From an uncultured Phycisphaerae bacterium (GTDB lineage: Bacteria; Planctomycetota; Phycisphaerae; Phycisphaerales; SM1A02): a stretch of 22,704 bases of DNA. Each line of letters begins with the position of its first letter. The first letter of the stretch is position 1. Under the pieces are notes generated by a model. It was given only the letters and a program-made list of their open reading frames with translations. It searched no databases and was not told the DNA's origin. The stretch is from positions 1 through 22,704 of the forward strand of contig CAJWSE010000002.1 in the NCBI GenBank assembly GCA_913046275.1, written 5' to 3'. The position numbers and the translations under genes are program-made. Positions 7,387-14,746 of the stretch are shown piece by piece.

Positions 7387-10257
7387 TTAAATCGCCATTC
7401 CTTCTGCCCAACACGTTCGCAATTTATTGATATTCCAGCTCGCTTCACCAACTGTAATATTGGTGGAATGATTAAATTCACCAATGACTTCATTTGGCAC
7501 ATCACCTAATTCTTGCTGAAGCTGCACCAATTTTTCCGACTCAACTTCTAACAAATATCTTGAGGGCGTTTCTGAAAAACAAAGTTCGTTTTCTTCAATG
7601 AACAAAGATAATCCTAGCCCACCACCAAAGGCCATCTCAGCAGCAGCAACCATCAAACCGCCTTCGCTGCAATCATGGGCAGAAGTTACATAATTGTTTT
7701 TTATTGCTCTGTGCACTGCCTTTGCATACAGCGGGCCATTCAAAAGTGAAACTTCCGGAAGCGCATTGTCGCATTTGGCATCTTGGTCAATCATAAGAAG
7801 GTGGGAACCACCCATTTGTTCTTTTGTTTCGCCTACGAGTACCAACATATTTCCTGCACTCTTTGCATCCATCGTAACGCATTGCGAAATGTTTTCAATC
7901 ATTCCAAATCCTGAAATTAACATTGTTGGTGGAATGAAAATTGTTTCACCAGAATTTGTTGTGAATTGATTATTCAATGAATCTTTTCCAGAGATAAATG
8001 GGGTTTTATACGCTTTAGCTGCGTCATAACAACCATGTGAACAGCGCACCAGCCGACCAAGTGATTCTTCATCTTTCGCACTTGGCCAACAATAGTTATC
8101 AAGAATTGCGATCGTTGATGGGTCTCCACCAACACACACAATGTTTCGAACGCATTCATCAATAGCTGCCGCTGCGAGGAGATAAGGATCATCCGCCAAA
8201 CCTGTTGCAAGACCATTTGCGATTGCGAGACCTTTTAAAGAACCCCGAACTGGGGTGATGACTGCAGCGTCCGATGGCGCATCTCCAAGCGGACCAACAA
8301 ATGGTCGAATGACACTTCTGCCCTGTACTTCGTGGTCGTATTGTTGCACGACTGATTGCTTTGAAGCAATGTTTGGATGAGCCAATAATTTTGGCAACAT
8401 TGTTTGCACATCAACAATATTGTTCCCTGGTATTGTTGTAATTTTGGGTGCCCATTTTGCTGTGCGGGTAGTACCAGGATAGCCTTCGTGCAAAAAATGC
8501 ATATCAAGATTACCTACTTCAACGCCGTTGTACAAAAGTACAAGATTAACTTCGGGCGTCCCAAACTCTCCCAAATCACACATCTCCGCACTATGCCGAG
8601 CACAAATTTCTTTTACAGTCGCCACATTTTCAGGTGGAACAGATAAAACCATTCGTTCTTGCGCTTCACTAATCCATATTTCAGATGGTTTGAGTCCAGC
8701 ATACTTTAGTGGGGCTTGGTCAAGATTTACCGTTGCGCCAATTTTTTCGCCCATTTCGCCAACAGCACTTGAAAAACCACCAGCACCGCAATCAGTTATT
8801 GCACTAAATAGACAGCCAGAGATATGGTCACGAGCTTCTAGAATAGCATCCAGTGCTTTTTTTTCTGTGATGGGGTTTCCAATTTGTACCGCATGCGAAA
8901 ACTCATCTGCATGTGTGTCAGTCAATTCTGCTGATGAAAATGTCGCGCCGTGAATACCGTCGCGACCTGTTTGGCCGCCGATGACGATAATACGATCTCC
9001 TGGCTTTGCATCCCCTTCAATCGCATCGATTGGCATGACACCTACACAGCCGCAATATACCAACGGGTTACCAGCATAATTGTTATCAAACCAAACAGCT
9101 CCATTTAGTGTCGGAATACCCATTCGATTACCGTAATCGCGAACACCACGAACCACTTCACTTAAAATTCTCCTTGATTGGAGACAACCCTCAGGAGGCA
9201 TGTTGTCAAATTCAGCTACACAGAACACATCTGTCGCTGCAATTGGTCTTGCTGATAGCCCTGTGCCAATAATGTCTCGGATACACCCACCAATTCCAGT
9301 TGCTGCTCCGCCATACGGTTCAAGTGCCGATGGATGATTGTGTGTTTCCACTTTGAAACACACTGCATGCTCTTCATCGAATTTCACAATGCCGGCGTTA
9401 TCTACAAACACACTAAGGCACCAATCAATATCCGAATCCATGAGCTCAAAAGTTGCTGCAGCAACGGTGCTTTTTAAAAGATTATGAATTGTAACAGTGC
9501 CATCATCGTGCTCTTCATGATGAGGTCGATTCGTTGCATCAGGACCTTCATAATTAATTGTTGCTTTTAGTGTTTTATGAACACAGTGTTCTGACCACGT
9601 CTGCGCGAGAGTCTCGAGTTCTATTTCTTTAGGGTCCCGGCCAAGTGTAGTATAAAACGCTTGCACTGCTTGCATTTCTTCAAGGTCCAGGAAAAGGTGA
9701 GATTCTCGAGACATCCGCTTCAGTTCATCGTTGGATAAGCCCAGAATCGGGACCTCAGGCACAGTCATATCATGAATATGACCATGCGGAAATTCACTTG
9801 GGTGGTATGGCGTTGAATGGATTCCATGCACAACAGTGTTCGCAAGACATTTACTAGCAATTATGTTTGCAATATTTTGATCTGCACCATAAAAATCAAA
9901 ACGTTGACCGGTTTGTACACTGACTTCCTTGCCAAGGGAAAGTTGAATTGCGAGTTCCACAGACTGTGCTTCTGGATCCATTACTCCTGGCAAGGGATGT
10001 ATCTCGATCATCGAATCAGCGTGTGGCTGCGATGCACCTATAAGGTATTGTTCTGTCACCGGATCGCACAATAAACCCGAAGCAATATATTCAATCGATT
10101 CCTTATCGAGATCACCGTCAATCAGATACACGGCACTCGTATCTATTGATGAAGGAAGTGATGAAATGCCCGCCGATTTCACCTGCTTTTGAGCAGCAAG
10201 ACCTTTCGGATCGCTACCTCCAAGTGCAGAACGGACTTCAATTCGAATGACTGCCAT
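7387..10257 (-). CDS. purL: Phosphoribosylformylglycinamidine synthase PurL with N-terminal tandem PurS-like domains
   Basis: This enzyme converts FGAR, ATP and PurQ-derived ammonia to FGAM. The catalytic core starts near residue 172 and shows TWSEHCVHK (220-228), VETHNHPSALEPYGGAATG (303-321), the GGQTGRDGIHGATFSS glycine-rich block, and a second AIR-synthase-like half with ISGKDSLNNQF. The first ~165 residues are extra. Residues 1-75 read like PurS (QVKSAGI, DPVTEQYLIG), and residues 82-147 read like a second PurS (EIHPLPGVMDP, a TG turn, CLANTVVHGI). This mimics the PurS-dimer-like N-terminal domain of large PurL, yet the glutaminase is a separate gene, purQ, one base downstream. The 956-residue length lies between small (~740) and large (~1300) PurL. 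It starts 38 bases from the divergent rnhA. Confidence 0.93.
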   Translation of the reverse strand: MAVIRIEVRSALGGSDPKGLAAQKQVKSAGISSLPSSIDTSAVYLIDGDLDKESIEYIASGLLCDPVTEQYLIGASQPHADSMIEIHPLPGVMDPEAQSVELAIQLSLGKEVSVQTGQRFDFYGADQNIANIIASKCLANTVVHGIHSTPYHPSEFPHGHIHDMTVPEVPILGLSNDELKRMSRESHLFLDLEEMQAVQAFYTTLGRDPKEIELETLAQTWSEHCVHKTLKATINYEGPDATNRPHHEEHDDGTVTIHNLLKSTVAAATFELMDSDIDWCLSVFVDNAGIVKFDEEHAVCFKVETHNHPSALEPYGGAATGIGGCIRDIIGTGLSARPIAATDVFCVAEFDNMPPEGCLQSRRILSEVVRGVRDYGNRMGIPTLNGAVWFDNNYAGNPLVYCGCVGVMPIDAIEGDAKPGDRIIVIGGQTGRDGIHGATFSSAELTDTHADEFSHAVQIGNPITEKKALDAILEARDHISGCLFSAITDCGAGGFSSAVGEMGEKIGATVNLDQAPLKYAGLKPSEIWISEAQERMVLSVPPENVATVKEICARHSAEMCDLGEFGTPEVNLVLLYNGVEVGNLDMHFLHEGYPGTTRTAKWAPKITTIPGNNIVDVQTMLPKLLAHPNIASKQSVVQQYDHEVQGRSVIRPFVGPLGDAPSDAAVITPVRGSLKGLAIANGLATGLADDPYLLAAAAIDECVRNIVCVGGDPSTIAILDNYCWPSAKDEESLGRLVRCSHGCYDAAKAYKTPFISGKDSLNNQFTTNSGETIFIPPTMLISGFGMIENISQCVTMDAKSAGNMLVLVGETKEQMGGSHLLMIDQDAKCDNALPEVSLLNGPLYAKAVHRAIKNNYVTSAHDCSEGGLMVAAAEMAFGGGLGLSLFIEENELCFSETPSRYLLEVESEKLVQLQQELGDVPNEVIGEFNHSTNITVGEASWNINKLRTCWAEGMAI

Positions 10258-10295
10258 AATATCCGTAGGGTATCAAAGGTCGAGTTGACGATACC

Positions 10296-10745
10296 ATGTA
10301 TACCATGACGAATCTCCAGAGTTTTACACTATTCACTGATGGAGCCTGTTTAGGAAACCCTGGACCAGGTGGGTGGGCATATATTTTACGAAATGAAGAG
10401 AGTGAAGTGGAATGCTCGGGCGGTGAATCCGACACAACAAACCAACGAATGGAACTCACCGCAGTCCTGCGAGCCCTTGAGGTACTCGAAGAACCCTGCC
10501 AAGTCACCATTTACTCAGATAGTCAATACGTAATAAAAGGTCTCACTGAATGGATGGATGGGTGGGTTACAAGAGGTTGGAGGAACGCCTCAAAAAAGCC
10601 AGTTGCAAACCAAGATCTATGGAAACTACTTGCCAAACTTCGAGAAAAGCACACACTCACGACACACTGGGTTAAGGGCCATTCAGGTCATTGTGAAAAT
10701 GAACGATGCGATGAAATGGCATCAAATGAAGCTGCAAAATATTGA
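10296..10745 (+). CDS. rnhA: Ribonuclease HI
   Basis: RNase HI cuts the RNA strand of RNA-DNA hybrids such as R-loops and primers, using two metal ions. The four acidic ligands are Asp15 (LFTDGACLGNPG), Glu53 (RMELTAVLRALE), Asp75 (IYSDSQYVIKG) and Asp139 (ERCDEMAS); the WVKGHSGH loop supplies the conserved His. The 149 residues match the usual size (155 in E. coli). Two in-frame ATGs, 10296 and 10305, sit in the same repeated octamer ATACCATG, so the start could be either. The 38-base gap to the divergent purL must hold any separate promoters. A 227-base structured region separates it from rpsL. Confidence 0.95.
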   Translation: MYTMTNLQSFTLFTDGACLGNPGPGGWAYILRNEESEVECSGGESDTTNQRMELTAVLRALEVLEEPCQVTIYSDSQYVIKGLTEWMDGWVTRGWRNASKKPVANQDLWKLLAKLREKHTLTTHWVKGHSGHCENERCDEMASNEAAKY

Positions 10746-10804
10746 CTTTATTCAAATAGAAAAACAAGGTCCAAAACACCCTGACTTATCTCAGTGAAGC
10801 AATA

Positions 10805-10846
10805 ATGAAGGATTTTATGCACGCAACACAAAGGCAATCCTGTTAG
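10805..10846 (+). CDS. Possible 13-codon leader peptide before rpsL
   Basis: ATG 10805 opens a 13-codon frame reading MKDFMHATQRQSC and ends at TAG 10844-10846. It would run through the 5' strand of the large stem at 10832-10841, so a ribosome on it would open that stem, as in attenuators. No strong ribosome binding site precedes it, and a frame this short is expected by chance. Confidence 0.15.
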   Translation: MKDFMHATQRQSC

Positions 10847-10898
10847 GTTCAGTATTATCGGACCACTTGCTATCTAGTAAATAGCGTAGGGGTTGCCT
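10832..10898 (+). promoter_or_regulatory. Candidate three-way-junction leader RNA upstream of rpsL
   Basis: Within the 227-base gap after rnhA, 10832-10841 can pair with 10889-10898 (10 bp, two of them G-U). This closes over two 5-bp hairpins, 10846-10850 with 10860-10864 and 10869-10873 with 10881-10885, joined by 3-4 base linkers. A fourth short hairpin (TCGCC at 10928-10932, GGCGA at 10943-10947) lies closer to rpsL. If transcription enters from rnhA or upstream, this could be a ribosomal-protein leader or attenuator; the outer stem is followed by a weak T-rich stretch (CTCTTTTG). A promoter-like element overlaps its 3' strand, so the region could instead be plain promoter DNA. I recognise no known motif family. 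Confidence 0.35.
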
Positions 10899-10920
10899 CT
10901 TTTGCCAGTGTTGGTATCAT
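10893..10920 (+). promoter_or_regulatory. Possible sigma-70-type promoter for rpsL-rpsG
   Basis: TTGCCT (10893-10898) and TATCAT (10915-10920) are separated by 16 bases. Both are fair matches to -35 and -10 consensus, and a start site near 10927 would leave a ~45-base 5' UTR before rpsL containing the small TCGCC/GGCGA hairpin. The call rests on consensus only. It conflicts with reading 10832-10898 as a transcribed leader unless there is a second upstream promoter. Confidence 0.3.
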
Positions 10921-10972
10921 ATGTGGCTCGCCTGATTGATAGGGCGAACAAACTACTATCCCGGAATTACTT

Positions 10973-11344
10973 ATGCCAACAATCAATCAACTCGTACGAA
11001 ATCCACGTAAAACACCCAAGGTGAAATCCAAGGTGCGTGATATTGAAGGATGTCCTCAGAAACGTGGCGTTTGTCTTCAAGTAAGAACAGTAACACCAAA
11101 GAAGCCAAACTCCGCGCTTCGCAAGGTTGCTCGTGTACGGCTTTCGAATGGAAAAGAAGTAACTGCTTACATTGGTGGCGAGGGACACAACCTTCAAGAA
11201 CACTCCATCGTTCTTGTTCGTGGTGGGCGTGTGCGTGACCTTCCTGGTGTGCGTTACCACGTCGTACGTGGTTCTCTTGACACACTTGGTGTGGACGCAC
11301 GTAAGCAAGGTCGTTCTAAATATGGAACGAAAAGAAGTAAATAA
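10973..11344 (+). CDS. rpsL: 30S ribosomal protein S12
   Basis: S12 sits at the decoding centre and interface of the small subunit. The 123 residues align without gaps to E. coli S12 through the core: [47 protein letters not shown] and the basic [10 protein letters not shown] tail. Residue 43 is the usual Lys, but residue 88 is Arg (codon CGT in GGRVRDLPG) where most bacteria have Lys; Lys88Arg is a known streptomycin-resistance substitution. Asp89, target of methylthiolation in some bacteria, is kept. ATG 10973 has a weak GGAA ribosome binding site. rpsG follows after 126 bases. The usual downstream fusA and tuf are not here. Confidence 0.98.
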   Translation: MPTINQLVRNPRKTPKVKSKVRDIEGCPQKRGVCLQVRTVTPKKPNSALRKVARVRLSNGKEVTAYIGGEGHNLQEHSIVLVRGGRVRDLPGVRYHVVRGSLDTLGVDARKQGRSKYGTKRSK

Positions 11345-11349
11345 GATAC

Positions 11350-11416
11350 TGCACGACAAAGTGCAAGCAAGTAATCACGGTTGGGTGTTCGGTAACTCCC
11401 TCCTCACACTTTGTGA
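11350..11416 (+). promoter_or_regulatory. Candidate switching RNA structure between rpsL and rpsG
   Basis: Two local hairpins are possible: TGCAC 11350-11354 with GTGCA 11361-11365, and TCACA 11404-11408 with TGTGA 11412-11416. Alternatively ACAAAGTG (11356-11363) pairs perfectly over 8 bp with CACTTTGT (11407-11414), which breaks both local hairpins. In E. coli the S12-S7 intercistronic region, of similar length, binds S7 and controls its translation. By position this could play that role, but the stems are short and no S7 site is recognised. Confidence 0.3.
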
Positions 11417-11470
11417 ACTGTGGTGAACCAAAAGTCGCAATAGCGGCAGATGAGCTAAAAAGGAAATCCA

Positions 11471-11971
11471 ATGGCTGGACGTATAACTAAATCCGAAGAT
11501 CAATTGAAACCAGATCCTAAATTTGGTGACAAGGTACTATCAAAATTCATTAACTCCTTCATGAAAGACGGTAAAAAAGCTGTTGCTCAACGAGTAATGT
11601 ACGACGCACTGGACCGCATCGAAAATAGACTTAAAAAAGAAGGTGGCAAAGAAGACGATGCTCCAAAAACCCCAATGGATGTCTTTCATAAAGCGCTTGA
11701 AAATGTACGACCAAACGTTGAAGTTCGGTCAAAACGTGTTGGCGGGGCAAACTACCAGGTGCCAATGCCTGTAAATGCTCGTCGACGTCAAAGCTTGACA
11801 TTCCGCTGGATTGTTACAGCTTGTCGGGCTGAAAAAGGGAAACCATTCGCGCAATGTCTTGCAAAAGAATTATGGGATGCATCAAGAGGCGAAGGCAAAG
11901 CAGTGAATACACGTGAACAAACACACCGTATGGCTGAAGCAAACAAAGCATTCTCGCACTTCGCATTTTAA
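11471..11971 (+). CDS. rpsG: 30S ribosomal protein S7
   Basis: S7 is a primary 16S rRNA binder that nucleates head assembly and lies near the E and P sites. The 166 residues show FINSFMKDGKKAVAQRVMY, FHKALENVRPNVEVRSKRVGGANYQVP, the RRRQSLTFRWIV helix and EANKAFSHFAF at the end. Relative to the 156-residue E. coli protein there is an insertion of about ten charged residues around 55-68 (KKEGGKEDDAPKTP), so the loop before the MDVFHKALENV helix is longer. The start has the best ribosome binding site in the window, AAGGA at 11460-11464, six bases before ATG. A ThiF-like gene follows after 29 bases instead of fusA. Confidence 0.97.
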   Translation: MAGRITKSEDQLKPDPKFGDKVLSKFINSFMKDGKKAVAQRVMYDALDRIENRLKKEGGKEDDAPKTPMDVFHKALENVRPNVEVRSKRVGGANYQVPMPVNARRRQSLTFRWIVTACRAEKGKPFAQCLAKELWDASRGEGKAVNTREQTHRMAEANKAFSHFAF

Positions 11972-12000
11972 CCTAGGCCTACACAAAGGCGAACACACAC

Positions 12001-13041
12001 ATGGTTTATTCTGACCGCTACCACCGCCAACGTCTCGTCGAAGGGATAGGCGATGGCGGTCAAGAAAAAATATCTAAGGCTACCGTAGCGATTGTTGGGG
12101 TGGGTGCGCTTGGTTGTATGAGTGCCTCACTTCTAGCTCGTGCGGGTGTAGGAAAGCTTGTTTTAATTGATCGAGATATTGTTGAAACAACTAATCTGCA
12201 ACGCCAGATTCTGTTTACGGAAAAAGACGCAAACAATCAACAACCAAAAGCATTTGCTGCGAAAGCGCACCTTGAAAATGCAAACAGTGAGATAACCATT
12301 ACCCATCATGTCGAAAATCTCACGGCACGAAATATTGAACGGCTACTTAAAAATGTGAATGTTATTGTTGATGGACTCGACAATTTTCATACTCGATATT
12401 TATTAAACGACTATGCGGTCAAAACCGAAACACCCTATATGTTCGCGGGTGTTATTGCAGGACGGGGTAATGTAATGTCAATCATTACTCCATCAACTCC
12501 ATGTCTACGGTGCCTATTTCCAAATCAGCCCAAGGGCGGTAATCAAGACACATGTGATACCGCTGGGATTTTGGGTGCAGCCATAGGTATTGCTGCATCG
12601 TGCCAAACAATGGACACCATTAAATATATCTCTGGAAATCAAGATACAATTTCACCCACCCTGTTGACGTTTGATTTATGGAATACTGTAAGTAGCCGTA
12701 TTTCAACTGGCGAGCCGTTAGAAAGCTGCCCCTGCTGTAGTAAAAAACATTTTGAGTTTTTACAAAAAATCGAACCAGAACCACTCGTCCTTTGTGGTCA
12801 AAACGCTGTTCAGCTTCCGAGCAACAGCGATTTTGATTTGCAAACTACAGCATCTCGCTTAGATGAGCATGGAAGTTTTGATTGTAATGGTTCGATGATT
12901 AAAGGTTATTTTCATGAAGAGTGTGATGAAAACAATGAGGCAATTCGAATGCTTTGCTTTAAAGACGGCAGAACTATCATTCATGGCACTAATGATATAA
13001 ATCGTGCAAAAGCTATTTTTGAAAGATATGTTGGAACTTAA
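12001..13041 (+). CDS. ThiF/MoeB/HesA-family (E1-like) adenylyltransferase with an extra C-terminal domain
   Basis: Such enzymes adenylate the C-terminal Gly of a small sulfur carrier (MoaD, ThiS or similar) for molybdopterin, thiamine or cysteine synthesis. Visible: the nucleotide loop VGVGALGCMSA (residues 32-42), the IDRDIVETTNLQRQ block, Lys at QPKAFAAK, a zinc site from Cys168/Cys171 (CLRC) with Cys243/245/246 (CPCC), and the candidate catalytic Cys185 (QDTCDTAG). After residue ~263 there is no rhodanese domain. Instead ~80 residues begin LCGQNAVQLP and end CFKDGRTIIHGTND...ARAIF-like; this module may engage the carrier. No carrier-protein gene is nearby, so the pathway is unknown. It follows rpsG by 29 bases and precedes panB by the same distance. 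Confidence 0.85.
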   Translation: MVYSDRYHRQRLVEGIGDGGQEKISKATVAIVGVGALGCMSASLLARAGVGKLVLIDRDIVETTNLQRQILFTEKDANNQQPKAFAAKAHLENANSEITITHHVENLTARNIERLLKNVNVIVDGLDNFHTRYLLNDYAVKTETPYMFAGVIAGRGNVMSIITPSTPCLRCLFPNQPKGGNQDTCDTAGILGAAIGIAASCQTMDTIKYISGNQDTISPTLLTFDLWNTVSSRISTGEPLESCPCCSKKHFEFLQKIEPEPLVLCGQNAVQLPSNSDFDLQTTASRLDEHGSFDCNGSMIKGYFHEECDENNEAIRMLCFKDGRTIIHGTNDINRAKAIFERYVGT

Positions 13042-13060
13042 GGCACACCTCTTCTATACT
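13031..13060 (+). promoter_or_regulatory. Possible promoter for panB
   Basis: TTGGAA (13031-13036) and TATACT (13055-13060) are 18 bases apart; the -10 is close to consensus. Transcription would start near 13,067, only about four bases before the panB ATG, giving a nearly leaderless message. There is no ribosome binding site before panB, which fits. The -35 lies inside the last codons of the ThiF-like gene. Confidence 0.35.
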
Positions 13061-13070
13061 GTGAGCAGAC

Positions 13071-13949
13071 ATGGAAAAAATACCAATCATTGAAACAAAC
13101 ACTGTGCCTTGCCCATCATCCCTCGATGGACCGGTCACCCTGCGTACGTTACGCAAGTGGTCAAAAGAAAACAGTAAGTGGTCTTGTCTGACTTGCTACG
13201 ACGCTACAACGGCACATTGGATGGCCGAGGCGGGACTACCAACAATGCTTGTGGGGGATACTGCTGCTGAGATGATTCTTGGTTATGACAGCACTATTTA
13301 CGCTCCACTCGATTTTCTAATTACACTAACTGCCGCAGTCAAGCGCGGAGCTCCCAATGTATTCGTCATTGGCGACATGCCATTCCTAAGCTACCAAGTT
13401 GATGAACCGTCAGCGATTCGAAATGCTGGTTTATTCTTGACTGAGGGAAATGCAGATGCTGTGAAACTGGAAGTGGATGGAAAATTGGTTGATCGTTTTG
13501 CAGCAATTTGTAATGCCGGCATCGCAGCAATCGCACACCTGGGCTCTAAACCGCAGCAAGCAAAACAAACTGGTGGGTATACCGCCGCTGGTCGAAATGC
13601 AAATACGGCGAATACTATTGTTGCTGATGCTATCGCAATGGAGCGAGCTGGTGCTTCGATGATTTTACTTGAAGCTGTCCCAGAAGAGGTTTCGCAGGCT
13701 GTTGTAAAAGCTGTTGGCATACCCGTTATTGGATGCGGTGCGGGCACTGCATGCCACGGTCAAGTCGTTGTAATGCAAGATTTAGCGGGATTAACAAAAT
13801 GGCAACCGGCATTTGCTAAACCAACTGCGTCGATTGGAAAATCTATCTCTAAGATTGCTGAGAAGTGGATGTCAACTGTTTTTCAAAATGATCTGGGTAA
13901 ACACCCCTACCGAATGCAAGAAGGTGAATCTGAAAGATTCCAGTCCTGA
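13071..13949 (+). CDS. panB: 3-methyl-2-oxobutanoate hydroxymethyltransferase (ketopantoate synthase)
   Basis: PanB adds the one-carbon unit of methylene-tetrahydrofolate to ketoisovalerate, the first committed step to pantothenate and CoA. The E. coli metal ligands and catalytic residues are matched by Asp63 (LVGDT), Asp102 (GDMPFLSYQ), Glu134 (VKLE), His156 (AHLG) and general base Glu201 (LLEAVP). The GYDST and GGYTAAGR blocks are typical. It is divergent in usually fixed spots: GDTAAEM where GDSLGM is common, and LGSKPQQ for LGLTPQ. At 292 residues it has an ~18-residue N-terminal extension and a longer tail. The 3' end overlaps the convergent ABC ATPase gene by 43 bases. Confidence 0.9.
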   Translation: MEKIPIIETNTVPCPSSLDGPVTLRTLRKWSKENSKWSCLTCYDATTAHWMAEAGLPTMLVGDTAAEMILGYDSTIYAPLDFLITLTAAVKRGAPNVFVIGDMPFLSYQVDEPSAIRNAGLFLTEGNADAVKLEVDGKLVDRFAAICNAGIAAIAHLGSKPQQAKQTGGYTAAGRNANTANTIVADAIAMERAGASMILLEAVPEEVSQAVVKAVGIPVIGCGAGTACHGQVVVMQDLAGLTKWQPAFAKPTASIGKSISKIAEKWMSTVFQNDLGKHPYRMQEGESERFQS

Positions 13950-14710
13950 CTTGATTGAATAAGCTCTTGGGTGATGAAATGTTTTGGTGCATGAATTACT
14001 TCATGAGCGTCTCCGTATTCAACGATCTTGCCCTCTGACATCACTGCTACTTCATCGCAAAAATGATGAACCAAAGCGATATCATGAGAAATAAACAGTA
14101 CCGTTAATTTGTGTTCCTCTCGCAGATCAGTGAGCAAATTTATAATAGTTGCCTGAACACTCATATCCAGCGCAGATGTTGGCTCATCACACACTAGCAA
14201 TGAAGGGGTCAACGCAATCGATCTCGCGATTGCTATTCGTTGTTTTTGGCCGCCTGAAAACTCTCGAGGATATTTTGAGATATCTTCGGAACGAAGGCCT
14301 ACTTGAATAAGGAGATCCTCGGCCTTTTCAAGCAATTCGCTTTTTGACATGCTCTTGTGTACACGAAGCGGCTCCATCACAATATCACCTACCCGCATGT
14401 ACTCATTAAGTGATCCTCCAGGATCTTGAAAAATCATTTGCATATCTGGGGCGATTAAACGCCGGTTTCGACTTGAGAGATTGTCGATTCGGCGTCCACC
14501 AAAGAAAATCGAGCCTCCTGAAAGTGGAACTAATTGCATCACAGCCCGTGCCAGTGTTGATTTTCCAGAGCCACTTTCCCCAACAAGGCCAAGCGTTATT
14601 CCTGAATGTAGATTTAAAGAAATGCCATCAACGGCAGACACTGTGTCTTCACCCTTCTGAAAGACCACTTTTGCTTCTTGAATTTTAAGTAGTGGCTGGC
14701 TGTTGTCCAT
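13907..14710 (-). CDS. Peptide/nickel-type (Opp/Dpp) ABC transporter ATP-binding protein
   Basis: All ABC motifs are present: Walker A GESGSGKST, Q-loop MIFQDPGGSLN, signature FSGGQKQR, Walker B LLVCDEPTSALD and the switch His in FISHD. The QDPxxSLN form and the length of ~267 residues point to the OppF/DppF branch, where the ATPase powers uptake of peptides, nickel or sugars through a two-permease core. No permease, binding protein or second ATPase is in the window, and the typical C-terminal oligopeptide-ABC extension is nearly absent. Start ATG 14710 (MDNSQPLL) leaves 36 bases to the divergent thyA; an upstream in-frame ATG at 14755 would overlap thyA and was not used. Confidence 0.85.
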   Translation of the reverse strand: MDNSQPLLKIQEAKVVFQKGEDTVSAVDGISLNLHSGITLGLVGESGSGKSTLARAVMQLVPLSGGSIFFGGRRIDNLSSRNRRLIAPDMQMIFQDPGGSLNEYMRVGDIVMEPLRVHKSMSKSELLEKAEDLLIQVGLRSEDISKYPREFSGGQKQRIAIARSIALTPSLLVCDEPTSALDMSVQATIINLLTDLREEHKLTVLFISHDIALVHHFCDEVAVMSEGKIVEYGDAHEVIHAPKHFITQELIQSSQDWNLSDSPSCIR

Positions 14711-14746
14711 TTGTAGCGCAGTGTATGGTATCTTCGGTAAGAGATT

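Noticed and set aside
7386..7505. N-terminal extension of purQ to 7,505
   Set aside because: The region codes for the conserved C-terminus of purL, and PurQ homologues start at the MTRALIITAPG position.
10967..11359. Long minus-strand frame antisense to rpsL
   Set aside because: It is a shadow of a highly conserved ribosomal protein gene and shows no protein-like features of its own.
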